Assembly: GCA_009602725.1 (NCBI GenBank)
Contig: WELB01000109.1
Location: 73,169 to 137,168, forward strand
Reading direction: 5' to 3'
Source: Spirogloea muscicola
Taxonomy: Eukaryota > Streptophyta > Zygnematophyceae > Spirogloeales > Spirogloeaceae
DNA length: 64,000 bases
In this document: piece after piece, positions 1 through 12,200 of the stretch
Layout: each line of letters begins with the position of its first letter
Numbering within the stretch: position 1 is the stretch's first letter
Translations under genes and position numbers: made by a program
The notes under the pieces: model-generated
Databases searched by the model: none
What the model was told of the DNA's origin: nothing
The model's input: only the letters and a program-made list of their open reading frames with translations

Positions 1-1711
1 CGCCGCGCTGCTGCTGGCCGGCGCGCTCCTGCCGCTGCACCTCCTCCTCGCCGGCGCGCTGGGCGACGCCCCCACGCCCACGCCGCCGCTGCCGCCCGAG
101 CGCTTCGCATGGGTGACGAGCGCGTACGGGCGCAGCCCCGGGTACCGCCAGGCCACGCTGGCCATGCTCCGCACCCTGCGCTTCCACGGCGGCGCCGCTG
201 ACGACGTCCTCGTCCTGCACGACGGCCTGGCCGCCGACGAGGACGCCGCCTTCCGCGCCGACCTGGAGAGCCTCGGCCCGCTGCGACTGCTCCAGGTCCC
301 GCCCGTACCCGTGCCGCCGCACATTGCCGGCACCGTCCGGGAGGCCCGCAACGTTGCCAACTTCGTCCGCCTGCACCTCTGGAACCTCACCGACTATGAC
401 CGCCTCGCCTTTGTGGACGGCGACATGCTCTTCATCAGGTGCGCTTCACCTAGGAACGCCGCAGTCGGCCACCGGGGAGACGGGGGGCAGGAAAAGGGGG
501 GACTGTCGAGATCTCTACTACTGGATATAGTTGATGATCATGATTTCTTGTGCGGGGGGGTCGGTGAAGTCGGCTGAAGCATCGCGCCTGCCTGCCTATG
601 ACCGAACCGCTGCTTGCATCCCTGCTCGCCTGCACCGCGACCAGCCGCGTTGAAGACTTGTCCTCGTTGTCTACGAGGCATCACGCGGGGGCTGCGCCCA
701 CATTCTTACCCTCCTGCCGTCGCATTCTGTACTTGGCAGGGATGTGAGCTCCATCAGGAACTTGCCGTGTCATTCTGCAGTCCCGCAGTCGGCGGGGACC
801 GTCAATGGTGGCCTCATGGTGCTCTGCCCGGACAAGGATTTGGGTGCTGCCCTGATGAAGGTGTGTGCTCGGCAGACTTGGATATCACAGCTGTCCGCTT
901 CTGAGGTGGTTGCATGTGCCAGCACTCAGGTGCCAAGGGTCTCTTGCCTGTGGTGGGCACATGAGATGGCTCTGCTCCACAGCAGGTGGAAAGCCGTCTT
1001 CTAGAAGATGGTTGCTGCGCTGCACTTCTGTGTGTGAGGCGCTGAGCACTTGGCCTTGCCTCTACCCGGGATGCATGGCTCAAGGAGATCGCTGCATGCG
1101 CCACTGAGAAGAGGAAGATTGCAAGGCCCCACGGACTGTCGCAAGGGCACGGCGAGCTGCAGCAGCTAGGCTGTCGCTTCCTTCCAAGGCGCCTTGGCGC
1201 TGCGCGAAGAAGCATACGTAGCCGTAGTCCTGCGCCTTCGCTGACCGTCGTGCTACCTGGGCCTGTGTGACATGTGCAGAGGCTGCAGGAGAGCAAGGTG
1301 GGTGAGCGGTACCCCACTGCCGAGCAGGACTTTCTCAGCGCGTTCATCAACTGGAGGTTTGTGTCCACATGCTTCAACGCCAGGGGAGGCCAGCCGGGCG
1401 AGTTTGACTACTTCCCGCTCCTGCGATCCTATGTACACAAGCACAAATACTTCTGGCCGCCACGGGATATCTGCCCGCTTCACCAAGTGGTCCTCCTCCA
1501 CTTTGTCGGGCCGGTGAAGCCGTGGCATGTGAATTCAACACAGCGCTACCACCCAGAAATTCTAGCATACTACACGAACGCCGTCTACGGGGACTACTTT
1601 GGAGACAGGGTGCGAGCTTCGCAGGACGATGTGCCCTGTGCAGAGGGAGCCAGGCAAGCTGCATACAGAAGGATGAAGGGCGTCCCATCTACCAAACATG
1701 CTCTAAGGTGA
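1..1711 (+). CDS. GT8 family glycosyltransferase (glycogenin/PGSIP-like), 5' partial, 3 exons
   Basis: Exons are read as <1-438, 740-860 and 1280-1711, with GT donors at 439 and 861 and AG acceptors before 740 and 1280 that keep one frame. The protein enters the window in a hydrophobic Leu/Ala run (bases 2-60), which looks like a type II signal anchor of a Golgi or secretory enzyme. The luminal domain then starts at FAWVTSAYGRSPGYRQA. GT8 landmarks follow in order: the metal-binding DxD-type motif FVDGDMLFIR at the end of exon 1, TVNGGLMVLCPD in exon 2, and AEQDFLSAFINW then HFVGPVKPWH in exon 3 (the HxxGxxKPW motif). Known GT8 enzymes move sugar from UDP-sugars to protein or glycan acceptors; glycogenin and plant PGSIP/GUX proteins belong here. 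The acceptor cannot be told from sequence. The last ~35 residues are low in recognisable signal, so the 3' end at 1711 is the least certain part. The gene is convergent with chorismate synthase. Confidence 0.85.
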
Positions 1712-2260
1712 CAGTGGCAGCAAGTAGTGGCCAGCGGGAGGAGCTGCAAAGGATGATGTCAGCAACATGACGAGGAGCCTCAGATGCCTGAGCTTCTCCA
1801 ACCCTCCCTGTGCGTGCGGAATACTGCTTGCTCACCTTGGCTGCACATCTTGCCGCCCTAGTACCACCAGCCTTGTGGCCTGTACAGTGGTGGCTGTGTT
1901 AGTCGCGTTATTTGCTGCATTGAGATCAGGCCAACCAAATTGCAGCTTGCTCTGGTCTTACCTGTACACCTATTCGGCTTTCGCTCATTCTTGATTGGCG
2001 AATTACAACCTGCCCCATCCCATGTTTGCTCCTCCTGCTTTTAGTAATCTTTTGAACACACTCAGAGTACTGAGCCCTTGCCTCACTTGGTGACACTTGT
2101 CTGCTTGCGCTGTCCAATGCAAGACATGGCATACAACCACTTGGCACTGACATGCTGATGCTGTCACTACAGGCCATGTGCCAATTACATCACTGCCCTT
2201 TAACACATAACTGATGACCCCGTCAGCATACTCAACAATGTCATTGCTTGAAATGTGATA
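1712..2260. other. Intergenic space between convergent GT8 and chorismate synthase genes
   Basis: This interval should hold the 3' UTRs of both flanking genes. I see no coding signal, RNA gene or repeat in it. It is less GC-rich than the exons around it. Confidence 0.5.
2185..2189 (-). terminator. Possible TGTAA polyadenylation signal of chorismate synthase
   Basis: TGTAA on the minus strand lies about 72 bases beyond the chorismate synthase stop codon. TGTAA is the usual poly(A) signal of chlorophyte algae. A pentamer can occur by chance, so this is only suggestive. Confidence 0.35.
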
Positions 2261-5200
2261 TCACAAGACTGCGAGAGCTGGATCAGAGGTCAAAGCACTC
2301 CTTTGAGAGGAGTCTGCTGGCAGGAGATGGCACTGAGCGAAGTTCTGAAGTAGTTGATCAGCAAGCACCAGCGCAACCATGGCCTCCACCATGGGCACAG
2401 CTGCACTTGGACAAACGCAGGAAGAATTGGTCAATGCTCCTCAGGAAGCTTGCATGTCTCCCACCCAGAAGAGTCTGGCTTGCACATTTACATCAACCAA
2501 AGAGTGCTCACTCTTGATGTCAACACTGCGAGGCACAACGAGCCATGTGTCATGTGCCTATCAATCTCTCCTGACTCACCACGGGGAACCACACAAGGAT
2601 CGTGGCGCCCCCTTGCCCTCAGCTCAGTCTCCTGCTTGTCCCTCGTGACAGTTTTCTGACTCTTCTGCTACACACATCGTCCATCAGGGTCAATGAAATT
2701 CCTAGACTTAAATCAACATCTTGACAAGAAGCTGCACAGCCTGGGGTTATCTGATAAACCCAAGAGCTGGCAAAATGACAAGAGCTGCAAGCAGAGAAAG
2801 TGATGCAGCAATGCCACAGCCTTACAGTGATTGTTGATGTGGGCTTAAAAGCCAACCGCATGACAATGTTCTCTCCATTGGAGATCCCTCCCTGACAGCA
2901 GCTTGCAACCCGAGTGTTGACACCACAACGTATAATCTACTGAGCTGAGCATCCCACAGGAGATTGCTTGCATATACCAGACATTGCAGGACACAAACGA
3001 CTCATACCTGAACTCCACCTGACCGATTGGTACGAGTCCGAACATTGCCAGCTTCATCAACGTAAAACTCATCATTGTGTTCACTGCCGAGCATCCGGGT
3101 ACCTACAACCGAACAAGAGCAGATCTGATTGCAGAAGAGCTCAGCTCTTCTTTAGCATGCAGAAGGTGCCCATCTGTGGCTATGGACATCCAAGCTGATC
3201 TCCTGCATTGGCAATCAATACTGTTGGAAGTTACAAAGGTGTAGCTACAGGCTTTCTGAGCAGGTGCAGCAGAGGACAGAGACGGTGTAAGCACAAACGA
3301 CTCAACAGCAAACAGAGTCATCGAGGGGTCCTTTTGAGAAAGTTGTGAAAGAGATAGTAGGGCAAGTCTGCAGATGAACTACCAGCAAAGCCACTGCCAA
3401 TCTCGAAGCCCTTTGTAGCAGGCAATGACATGCAGGCCTTTGCGAGTTCTGCCTCCAGCTTGTCAAACACCGGAGATCCCAGGCCCTGCCAAGCACTACT
3501 GTAACAGCTGAGTTGCTTAAGGACGCACTTTCAGCTTTCCAGTACCACGTAAAGAGATAATTCAAGGCCTGGTTGATGAGGACTACAAAGGCAAGGATTG
3601 GATGAGCTAGGGGAGCCTATTGCAACCAGATGGCTAATTGTCTGCAGATAAGCTGCCTGAAAATGCTTCGGCTTGCTCATGACCCAGTACAAGAAGCTGG
3701 CAGTAGAGGATCAGTGCCCCACCTTGGGAACATTCCGAGCAATGCAGGTAACGACGCCCCCACAAGAGTCACCCTTCACCCTTATGGCATCAATGGCGGC
3801 TATCATATCTTCAGCTACCCTTGCATCCGGACACCTGATGATGTTACTTTCCACCTGCACAAACAGAAAGACGAACTGAACTGCCCTGGATCCCAGACTT
3901 TCTTGCCCTCTCAATGATGCCCCTCCAATAATTCTACTGAGGCCTTCACCTTGTGCAAGACATGCAGATGCACACCAAGTAACAATGAATAATCATCGAA
4001 CCTGCTCAAGGGAAAGGGTTCTGTAGTCCACAACATCCTCTGACAACTGCACATTGTGTACCTGTGACACAAATGCCAAAACCTGCAGCCACCAAGAAAA
4101 AGAACAACTGATTGGGGGAAAATTTTGCAAACCCTCTCTGCGGGCAGTATCTACTATGTCAGGCCATCAACTGCCACGTGTAAAGCTAATGCTCATCTAA
4201 GCCTTTACCTCACAACCAGAATGTGCCAGTAAGAGCTTCTTTGCAACTGCCCCAGCAGCCACTCGACCGATTGTCTCTCTCGCTGAAGATCTTCCCCCAC
4301 CCTAGTCAAGATGTGCATGTAGAATATGGATAGTGAATTCAGCAGTCTTGTAGTGCCAGGATAGAGTGCTCAGAAGCTAGACTTTGGCCCGTGAACCTCA
4401 AAGGCTATCCACATCAACCACATGACCCAATCCCTCGCAGCAAGACACCCAAAGTAGGGCCTTCGCAGTCTATGCTCAGGTACTACCAACAATTCACCGC
4501 CACATGGTCGCAGAACATTGTCAAGATTCACGGGTCCAGAGTTCTGTCCAGCCTGTGTGCGCTTTTAGAACACTTACTTGCACAGCGCGCACGCCATACT
4601 TGAAGTCGTACGTTGCATCTGCATGTGATGGTCTGTACGCAACTGCCATCTCCGAATAGTCCTGCCAGTCTTGGAGGTTGTGGTGGCACAGGCCAGCAAC
4701 TCCCTTAGGTGAGTGTCTGGTGAGAAGGAAGACCCTCTCGACGGGTGGTGGGCAGCCGGGGGCAAGCAAAGCTGCCCCCTAGCAGGCAATATGCAGCAGC
4801 TGTTTGCTCGTTCCCCGGAAGCACGGCTGTGCTATATGAGCACACGCTGTGGCTGCAAAGCCTTTCCCAGCTGGGGGGCGCACGTGGGTGCGAGACCGAT
4901 GCTTCGGCACGTCGCTTGCTCAAGGAGCTGCCATCGTGCTCGCAGCGGCCGGCCGGCCGGCCTGAGCGACGGTCAGCAAGATCGGGGGCGTCACAGCGGG
5001 CTTGCTGAAGGCCTGCAGTGGAGGAGAGCCCTCACCCCGCCACGTTGGTCGGTGTTGGGCACGGCGACCGCAATGGGCGTGCCCAGCGTGACACCTGCGA
5101 GGCGAAGAGGGCGGTGGGGAGAGCGGCCGAGCAGGTCGGCACCCGGTCGCCAGTGGCTCCCAGCAGAAGCGGCGCTGCCGCGCAAGGGCAGAAGGTGGAG

Positions 5201-5483
5201 GGAGGGGCGGACCGTCTGCGACGCCGGAGAGGATGCGGCAGGTGTCCGTCTCCTTGCGCGGCGTGGTGATGCGCGACTGGCCCGGCCGCCTGGCAAGGCG
5301 GCGAGTCGGGTTCAGCGGAAGTGGGGAGGCGGCCGCAGGAGCGGCGCGGCGCGCGAGGCGAGGAGAGGCGAGGCGAGGCGCGGCGGGCCCGAGGGAGGAG
5401 CACCTGCGGTCCAGGTCGGCCTGCATGTCGGCCTCGGAGAGCGGCAGGCGCGGCGGGCAGCCGTCGACGATGCAGCCGACGCN
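2261..5483 (-). CDS. Chorismate synthase, about 12 exons visible, N-terminal exon not found
   Basis: The enzyme converts EPSP to chorismate with reduced FMN, the last step of the shikimate pathway, normally in the plastid. Exons read on the minus strand are about 5483-5404, 5289-5213, 5094-5036, 4661-4578, 4301-4209, 4082-4002, 3854-3723, 3485-3383, 3102-3008, 2891-2826, 2661-2580 and 2400-2261. They splice in one frame through family signatures: [141 protein letters not shown] and [19 protein letters not shown]. The protein ends in a short divergent tail ([12 protein letters not shown]). The usual ~20-residue start with the TTYGESHG motif, plus any transit peptide, is absent upstream. A single N near base 5483 sits exactly where the preceding splice acceptor should be. 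Identity is firm; the 5' end is not. Confidence 0.93.
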
Positions 5484-6266
5484 GGGGCCGGGGGAGGCGC
5501 GGGGGAGGGGCGGCGGCGGCCATGGCCAGCACCCCGCGGCAGGGCGGCCGGGCGCGCGGGCCGTCTGGGGACGAGCCTGCTCCAGTAGGTGCAGTGGGCC
5601 TTGCTCCGTCTTGCTGGGCCAGCTTCTTCTTTGGACAGCAACGTGGGACCGAGGCCTCGGAGGCCGCCCCGCCCGCGTTGGATGCTCCCTCCAGAATGCG
5701 GCTCTCGCGTCATTTGCAGCATTTCACAGGCTCTACTCATACATCGGCATGCTGGGCGCACACAGAGCCTGGCTACTGGCTTGCGTGGTGCCGCTCCGGC
5801 TCCCCAGACATAGTCTGTCAGGTATGTATGTGCTCACTCGCGTCTGCAGTCCGGTTGTGTCTCTCGTTCTGTCACCATCTTAGAATCTCCTTTGTTCTCC
5901 TTACAAAAGAAGAAGAAGTGGCATTCCCAATCGGGGCGAGGGCTGCGAACAAACAGTGTACAGGTCTGGTCTGGCCTCACTTTCATCTCTTGCGACGCGC
6001 GCCCTTCCGCAAAGACTGAAAACACACCCTCAGCACACGCTTCTCCCTGCCCGGCCTGTGACCAGCCCGGGTGCTGAGCACGCTTGGCGCACCACGCGGC
6101 CTCCCATCTCTCTAACGCTGAGAGGCCTTCCCTTTGCCGCCAGCTCACCCGCGGCCTCCTCCCCCCGGTAGGTGCAAATGGCCAACAGCATCAGCATCTT
6201 CCGACTGCGAAGCACGCGGAATGCCAGCAAGAGGAACTTGAGCAGACACGAAGAGCTGCTACCAGC
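5484..6266. other. Space between chorismate synthase 5' end and phosphorylase 3' end
   Basis: The left part (to ~5560) is an extremely GC-rich run that should contain the chorismate synthase leader and first exon, but no conserved start of the protein can be read there. The rest is most likely the phosphorylase 3' UTR. A TGTAA on the minus strand at about 5900-5904 could serve as its poly(A) signal. No other gene is recognisable. Confidence 0.4.
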
Positions 6267-9200
6267 TCACACAACAGCCGCCGCCTCTGAACTCAAGGCA
6301 GCCGGGCGAGGACGCTCTGCAGCCAGCCTCGACGGCTTCGCATGCCAGATCTCTTCTGCATACTGCCGAATGGTGCGATCGGACGAGAACTTGGCACAAT
6401 TGGCAGTGCTTAAGATGCTCATCTGGGTCCACTTCGTCTGGTCTCTCCATGCTTCGTCCACCCGAGCCTGCCAGTGTCGCTTGGCTCGGCATTGATGAGA
6501 AGCAGGCAAGACTTTTGCAGTGATGTCCTGATTAGCAACCATGTGCCACAGGCGATGCATAGCAGCATGCAGTGCTAACTACCACAGATCTGCCCACGAT
6601 ATGCTGACATCATGCAGCGAGCCAAAAGCACATGAAGGGTGACTAGAGTTGGCAGTCATACCTGGGCATCGAGATAAGAGGCAAAGTCATTGGCGAGCAG
6701 GTAAAAGTCCCCCCCAGCCTCGCCATCCAAGGCCTCTACAATGGGGTGCAAGTAGTCAGCCCAGCCAAATTTACCCGTCCTAATTGACCTGCGAAAGTAC
6801 CAGTAGCAAAGAGGATCATTCAAAAGTCGTCCCTCCACATTCTGCATCAACTGTGGCAAACAGAGAAATGTCAGTGTCTCATTCTGGTCGCTGTGAATGC
6901 CAGCGTGATCATGTCAGGATCTCAGCTGAACATAATAGCGAGTTATGCAACCCATGAAGCCTACTCAAGAATAGCAGCAAATCGAGGATCAGGTCGCAAG
7001 TTGCGGCGCTCGGAGCGTAGCCTGGGCACGTCCTGAGCAAGAACCCCAAAAATGAACTGCAAGAAAGGCAGGTTGCCTAGTCAGGTGATGTGGTGTGGAC
7101 TCTTCTGCAGATTCCTCATTGCCAATGCACGTCTCGATTGCCAATGCACGTGCCGAGAAAACTGACCATGTTCTCGGCACCGATCTCTTCGCAGATCTCC
7201 ACATTGGCTCCATCCATCGTACCAATTATCAAACCCCCATTCATGCTGAACTTCATATTGCTCGTGCCTGATGCCTCTGTGCCAGCAGTGCTGCAGACGT
7301 GGCAAATGATGAGCACCTCAACCTCCCTCTTCCCATTCCCGGTACCTCAGCAGAGGATGTAGACTATAGGACATTTTCGAGGTCGAAGGCAGCGTAAGAG
7401 CACGTGGCAGTAGCAAGGTGAGGGATTTGGACAAACCAAAGGTCGAAGGCAGCGCAAGAGCATGTGGCAGTAGCAAGGTGAGGGATGTGGACAAACCTAA
7501 TGTGCTGAGACAGGTCGGATGCAGGAATGATGGTCTCTGCCAATGAGACATTATAGTCTGGGAGAAAGAAGACCTGAGACCGGAGGTGTGTGTGGTGAAG
7601 GCGCATTTAAAGCATGCACTTGACGCTGCACTTCCTGCCTCACTACATGCATGCCGAATTCTTATGCCGCAATGTAGCCCTTAGCGAGTTGTAGGCTCAG
7701 AGGCAAGGCGCACCTTCAGAAGGTCACCGATGTCAGTGTCTGTGTTGATTACATCCCCCACCGCGCTGACAAGCTTGATGATGCGCTTGGCCATCTCATA
7801 TCCAGGAGCAGCCTTTCCTCCAATCACAATGACCCGAGGAACCACTCCCTTTCTTTGCTCATTGTTCATGGCCTGCACGCTCAGCATTGCGCTTGTTTTG
7901 GGCGCTTGCCAGAGGTGGACCAGTAGGCAACATGAGTGAACACGAATAGGCAACATACATGAAGCTCAGAGAGAGGTTTCCCAGTGAAAATTACACCTTG
8001 ATCTGCTCATATCTGTGTATGACACTCAGAATGTTGAGGAGCTGCCGCTTGTATTCGTGGATGCGTTTGACTTGAATGTCAAAAAGCGCCGCTGTGTCCA
8101 CCTGCAAATGGAGTCAAATTGGAAGGTGATTCCTTGGTAATATTAAGTTGCTGCACCACAACTGCTTATAGGTGTTCAAGAGGACCTGACCTGGACAGAA
8201 AGAGGCTTCTCTGACCTTGACGTGGCAGAGCTTTTCTATAAGCTTGGCCAATTTCGCCTTGTTCTGCTGCTTCACCTGCATGCAGTAGATTTATAGCCAC
8301 TGTGAGAGGGTCCTGACCCAAGAACCTAGCATCAATTCATGCAGTCTTCATAATGTCCCTGCCTCAGAGCATCCAATCAGGCAACATGAGAAAGCCTGTC
8401 CGGTGCATGCTGTTTAGGGATGCATATGGTGCTTGCCTCATGCCACAAGCACAACGTCACAAGGAGTTTTGGTAGGACCATCTGCAGGACTCTTATGAAA
8501 GCACAGAAGTAGAACGGGGGGTAAATCCTTGCGAAGGATCACACCTGATGCCACTTCTCTTGGAAGGATGAGTCAGCTGCCTTGCTTTTCAGAGCTGAGA
8601 CAAGGGAGATATCTGTGATCCAAGCATCACTCCCCACTACGCTTGTGATGAGGTCCCTTAAACCGGGATTGCAGAATGCCAACCACCTCCGCTGCAGCAT
8701 GTCAGCAGCACAAAGACGACCAAGTATTAGTCAACCAACTACGTGGTATACAGCGGCTACCTGTGATCTTCGTTGGCGTGCCGAGACTCACCTGAGTAAC
8801 ACCATTGGTCTTATTTTGAAACTTGTGAGGCCATATTCCATAAAAGTCCTGCAAAGAAGAATGTTGGTGAGCATAATCTGAAGGAACCTATACAATTCCA
8901 TCATTGCTGCAGTGCGAAAGCAAGACTGCAACGAGCACCTGCAACATAGAGCTGACACAAGGAATCCCTTGCCTTGAAAATAGTGTGCTTAATGAGCTCG
9001 GAGTGGATTGCGGCCACTCCATTGACAGTATGTGATGCCACGAGAGCGAGATTTGCCATCCTCACATTCTGTGACAGCACTGACCAGATGCTGTTTGTCA
9101 ACGGAGCAGAATAAGAAGGCCACGACGTACCACAACGTAGCTCACTTGACAAGCTTTTGGAGCTGACCTTGACTTCACCCTCCTCGATGATGCTCATCCG

Positions 9201-12200
9201 GGACATCTTGCTAAAGTCATCGTTAACCATTCCTTTGATCTGCTGCAGAAAGTTGAAATTTATCTGGTAGATGATCTGTCACGATTCCAAAGGCAGCAGA
9301 CAACAGCATCACGACAGAGTCCACCCCCTGGAGTCCCCCTGCAAAGGCCAACCTGACCCAGGTTCGAATATTGCTCCTAAGCTTACAGCAGAGGCATGGG
9401 AGGCCCAAAAAAAGACAGGACGATTGAGACCTGCATGTGGCGAGGTAAAATTGTCTCAACAAGTGAGACTGGCCATTTCTCCAGGGCTTCAGGGAGCACG
9501 GTGTGATTGGTGAATGCAAATACTTTCTGGACTATTGCCCACGACTTAGTCCACCCTAGCCCCTCCTCGTCCATCAAGAGCCTCATAAGCTCTGCCACCC
9601 CAATAGTGGGATGCGTGTCATTGAGCTGCAAAGCAACCTGCATGGAAAACAGCAAGTAATGTGATCGTTTGACTTCTAAGTGAGCCAAGCAGGACCTTGA
9701 CATTGCCTGAAGATGCCCCGCTGAGCTTGCCTTCTCGGGAAGCCGTGTGAGCTCAATCTCCTTCTCCTTAAAGCGACGTATGATATCTTGAAGGGATGCA
9801 GACACCATGAAGAATTGCTGCTTCAAGCGCAGCTCCTTCCCCTGACCAATTCGCAGACCAGCAAGACATGGAAACAAAATTGGTGGAACAATCAGGCTGC
9901 GCCTTGCCTTCGCATGACTGATTCACAGGTGTGAATCTCTGAGCAGGGCAGAAGAATGTGCTCGCCCATAGAGAAGAGTGGCTGGCAGAGCAGAGCAGAG
10001 CAGTCATAGCAAGAGGGACTCACTTATACCTGGTAGGTGCGATCATCTGGGTAAAGCACACTGCTAATAGTTTCTGCCCTCTGCTTTGTCAAAATGGCTG
10101 CCACGTAGTCTCCTGTGTTGAATGACTGGAGGTCAAACTCTGTTGAGGGTCTGCCAGCCCAAAGCCGTAAATTGATTGTATTGCCAGTACCGTACCCTGG
10201 AATCGGGTTGTCATAGGCCACAGCTTCGATCTGGAAAGACAGGAGTCACCTTCAGCTTGCATCGCACAGCCTGAGCACAAAGCTGCCACAGCTTCATTGA
10301 ATGGCCGCTTATGAGAGAGTGGAGAAAACCCATGCTCTGCTCATGTAGATGAATTACTACACTCAGAAACTTGTGCTGACCTGCTCGCCAGCAACCCAAC
10401 TATACCGCTGCCGGTTTTGGTCGTCGGTGTAAGGCTCGACGTGTCCATAGAACTGTCCAATGCATGCCAACAGAGACCGACACAAGAAATGAGCAGTTTG
10501 TACGCGTGTCGTGACATGTAGAAGTCATCATGAAGCAGGGGCCTTCTGCAAGGTGATGATGAGCACTCACTTTGACATGGTAGCTGACATTCGTACGCTC
10601 TATCTCCCTGCAACTCCACTTAAGAAGCAGAGTCATCCTCGCATTTGTGATTAGATACGGGCTTGACTCATACAAGCCAGTGCTCCACGGATTCAATGAC
10701 ACAGGCTCACTCAATCTATAACTTATTTTGGAACTGCTCTTACAGGCACCACACATACAGCATAACGCACCAGGGATTGCCAACTGTAAGCCAGTAGTCA
10801 GGCTGCTCATGCTGGAAGCCATTCTCCAGTGTCTGCCTAAACATACCATATTGATAACGAATGCCATATCTGCCAGGCACCATGCAGTGATTTGGCTGTC
10901 AACATCTGTGAGAAACTATCTTTGGCAGTACTGAGCTGAGAACAGCTGCCACATAAGTGAAGACAAGTGCAGCCATCGCTTGCAACAAGCGGAGAGCTCC
11001 GAGAGAGAGATGTGACTACCCCCAGGCTGGGTAGTTGAGAGAGGCGAGGCTGTCGAGGAAACAAGCTGCCAGTCTGCAACACAGTCAAACACCTGTGATG
11101 AGCACTGACCCTCAGGTAACAGCATTGGGGGTTGCACGTCAACATCTAGCCCACATGAATATTCCAGCTCAACGAGCACCTTCCCAGCCCTCCATTGCCC
11201 AGTGCGGCATCACGCTCCTGCAGATTGCATGGCAAACAGTTAAGCATGCTTGCCAGATTCATCGCCCTTCACTGCTCCAGGATGGCGGCAGTGCATAAGA
11301 TGATTGTGTGAATGTGGAATCCAGGAGGAAGACGTAGATTAGAATACTGACTGAAGTGTACCTGCTCCACAATTGTTTCCAGATTGTAACCAAGTTGAGT
11401 GAGGGCCTCGGTGTACAGGTTCTTGACATTCAAGTTGTAGAGCGAGTTGAGTAGAGATCGACCTGATCCCACCTCGCAAGGAAAGGCAAGGAAAGGCAGG
11501 TCTTGTGAGGATTCAATCAATGCAGACGACAGTGGACAAGCATGCCAAGCTTAACCAGCCAAGATGCCACGATACATGGGACTTGCTGAGGCAAGACTAT
11601 AAGCTGTGCACATACCCATGAGAAATTCCATGGACAGGTAATAAATCCTCTTTGGATCGACTTGGCGAAAGTGTTGTTCAGTGTCATTCCAGCTCTCGAT
11701 CAGCCGATCGCGAACGCTGTGCGCTACAGCCTGCACAGGATCATCCAATACAAAAGCAGCGTCGTTAGGCACAGATTGGAAAATGTGAGCACGGTATGCA
11801 GTACCTGAAAGGCCGCCAGTGTGTCTTGAGTCTTGATTGATCAGAATGGGCGGGCAGACCGACCACCACGTACCTGGTAAGCCTCGTAACTGTCAAAATT
11901 GTAGCGGGATCGCGCCAGCGTGTACTCCACGTGATTCACAATGGCCTCCTGGACCGACAAGACGTCATTGCGGATGTATGTGTCTTTGAGCTGGTGCACA
12001 AGTGCCTTCCGGCCCAGCTCCTCGCCCTCGAGCCCCTCGAACACCCTGCCGGGCCTTCTCGCAGGCCCGCCAATGTCCCTGCAGTGAGCCTCACTAGGTG
12101 ATCAGCAACAGATTGCCCGCTCTCGCTGTCCCGGTATCAGCACTGTCGGATCAATGCAGGCTCCGATTGCCGCGGCAGTGGAAAGTCAGAATGGTCCGAG

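Noticed and set aside
4713-5588. Long plus-strand open frame of 291 codons over chorismate synthase
   Set aside because: It is the GC-rich antisense of chorismate synthase exons and introns; composition is Arg/Gly-rich and no family is recognisable.
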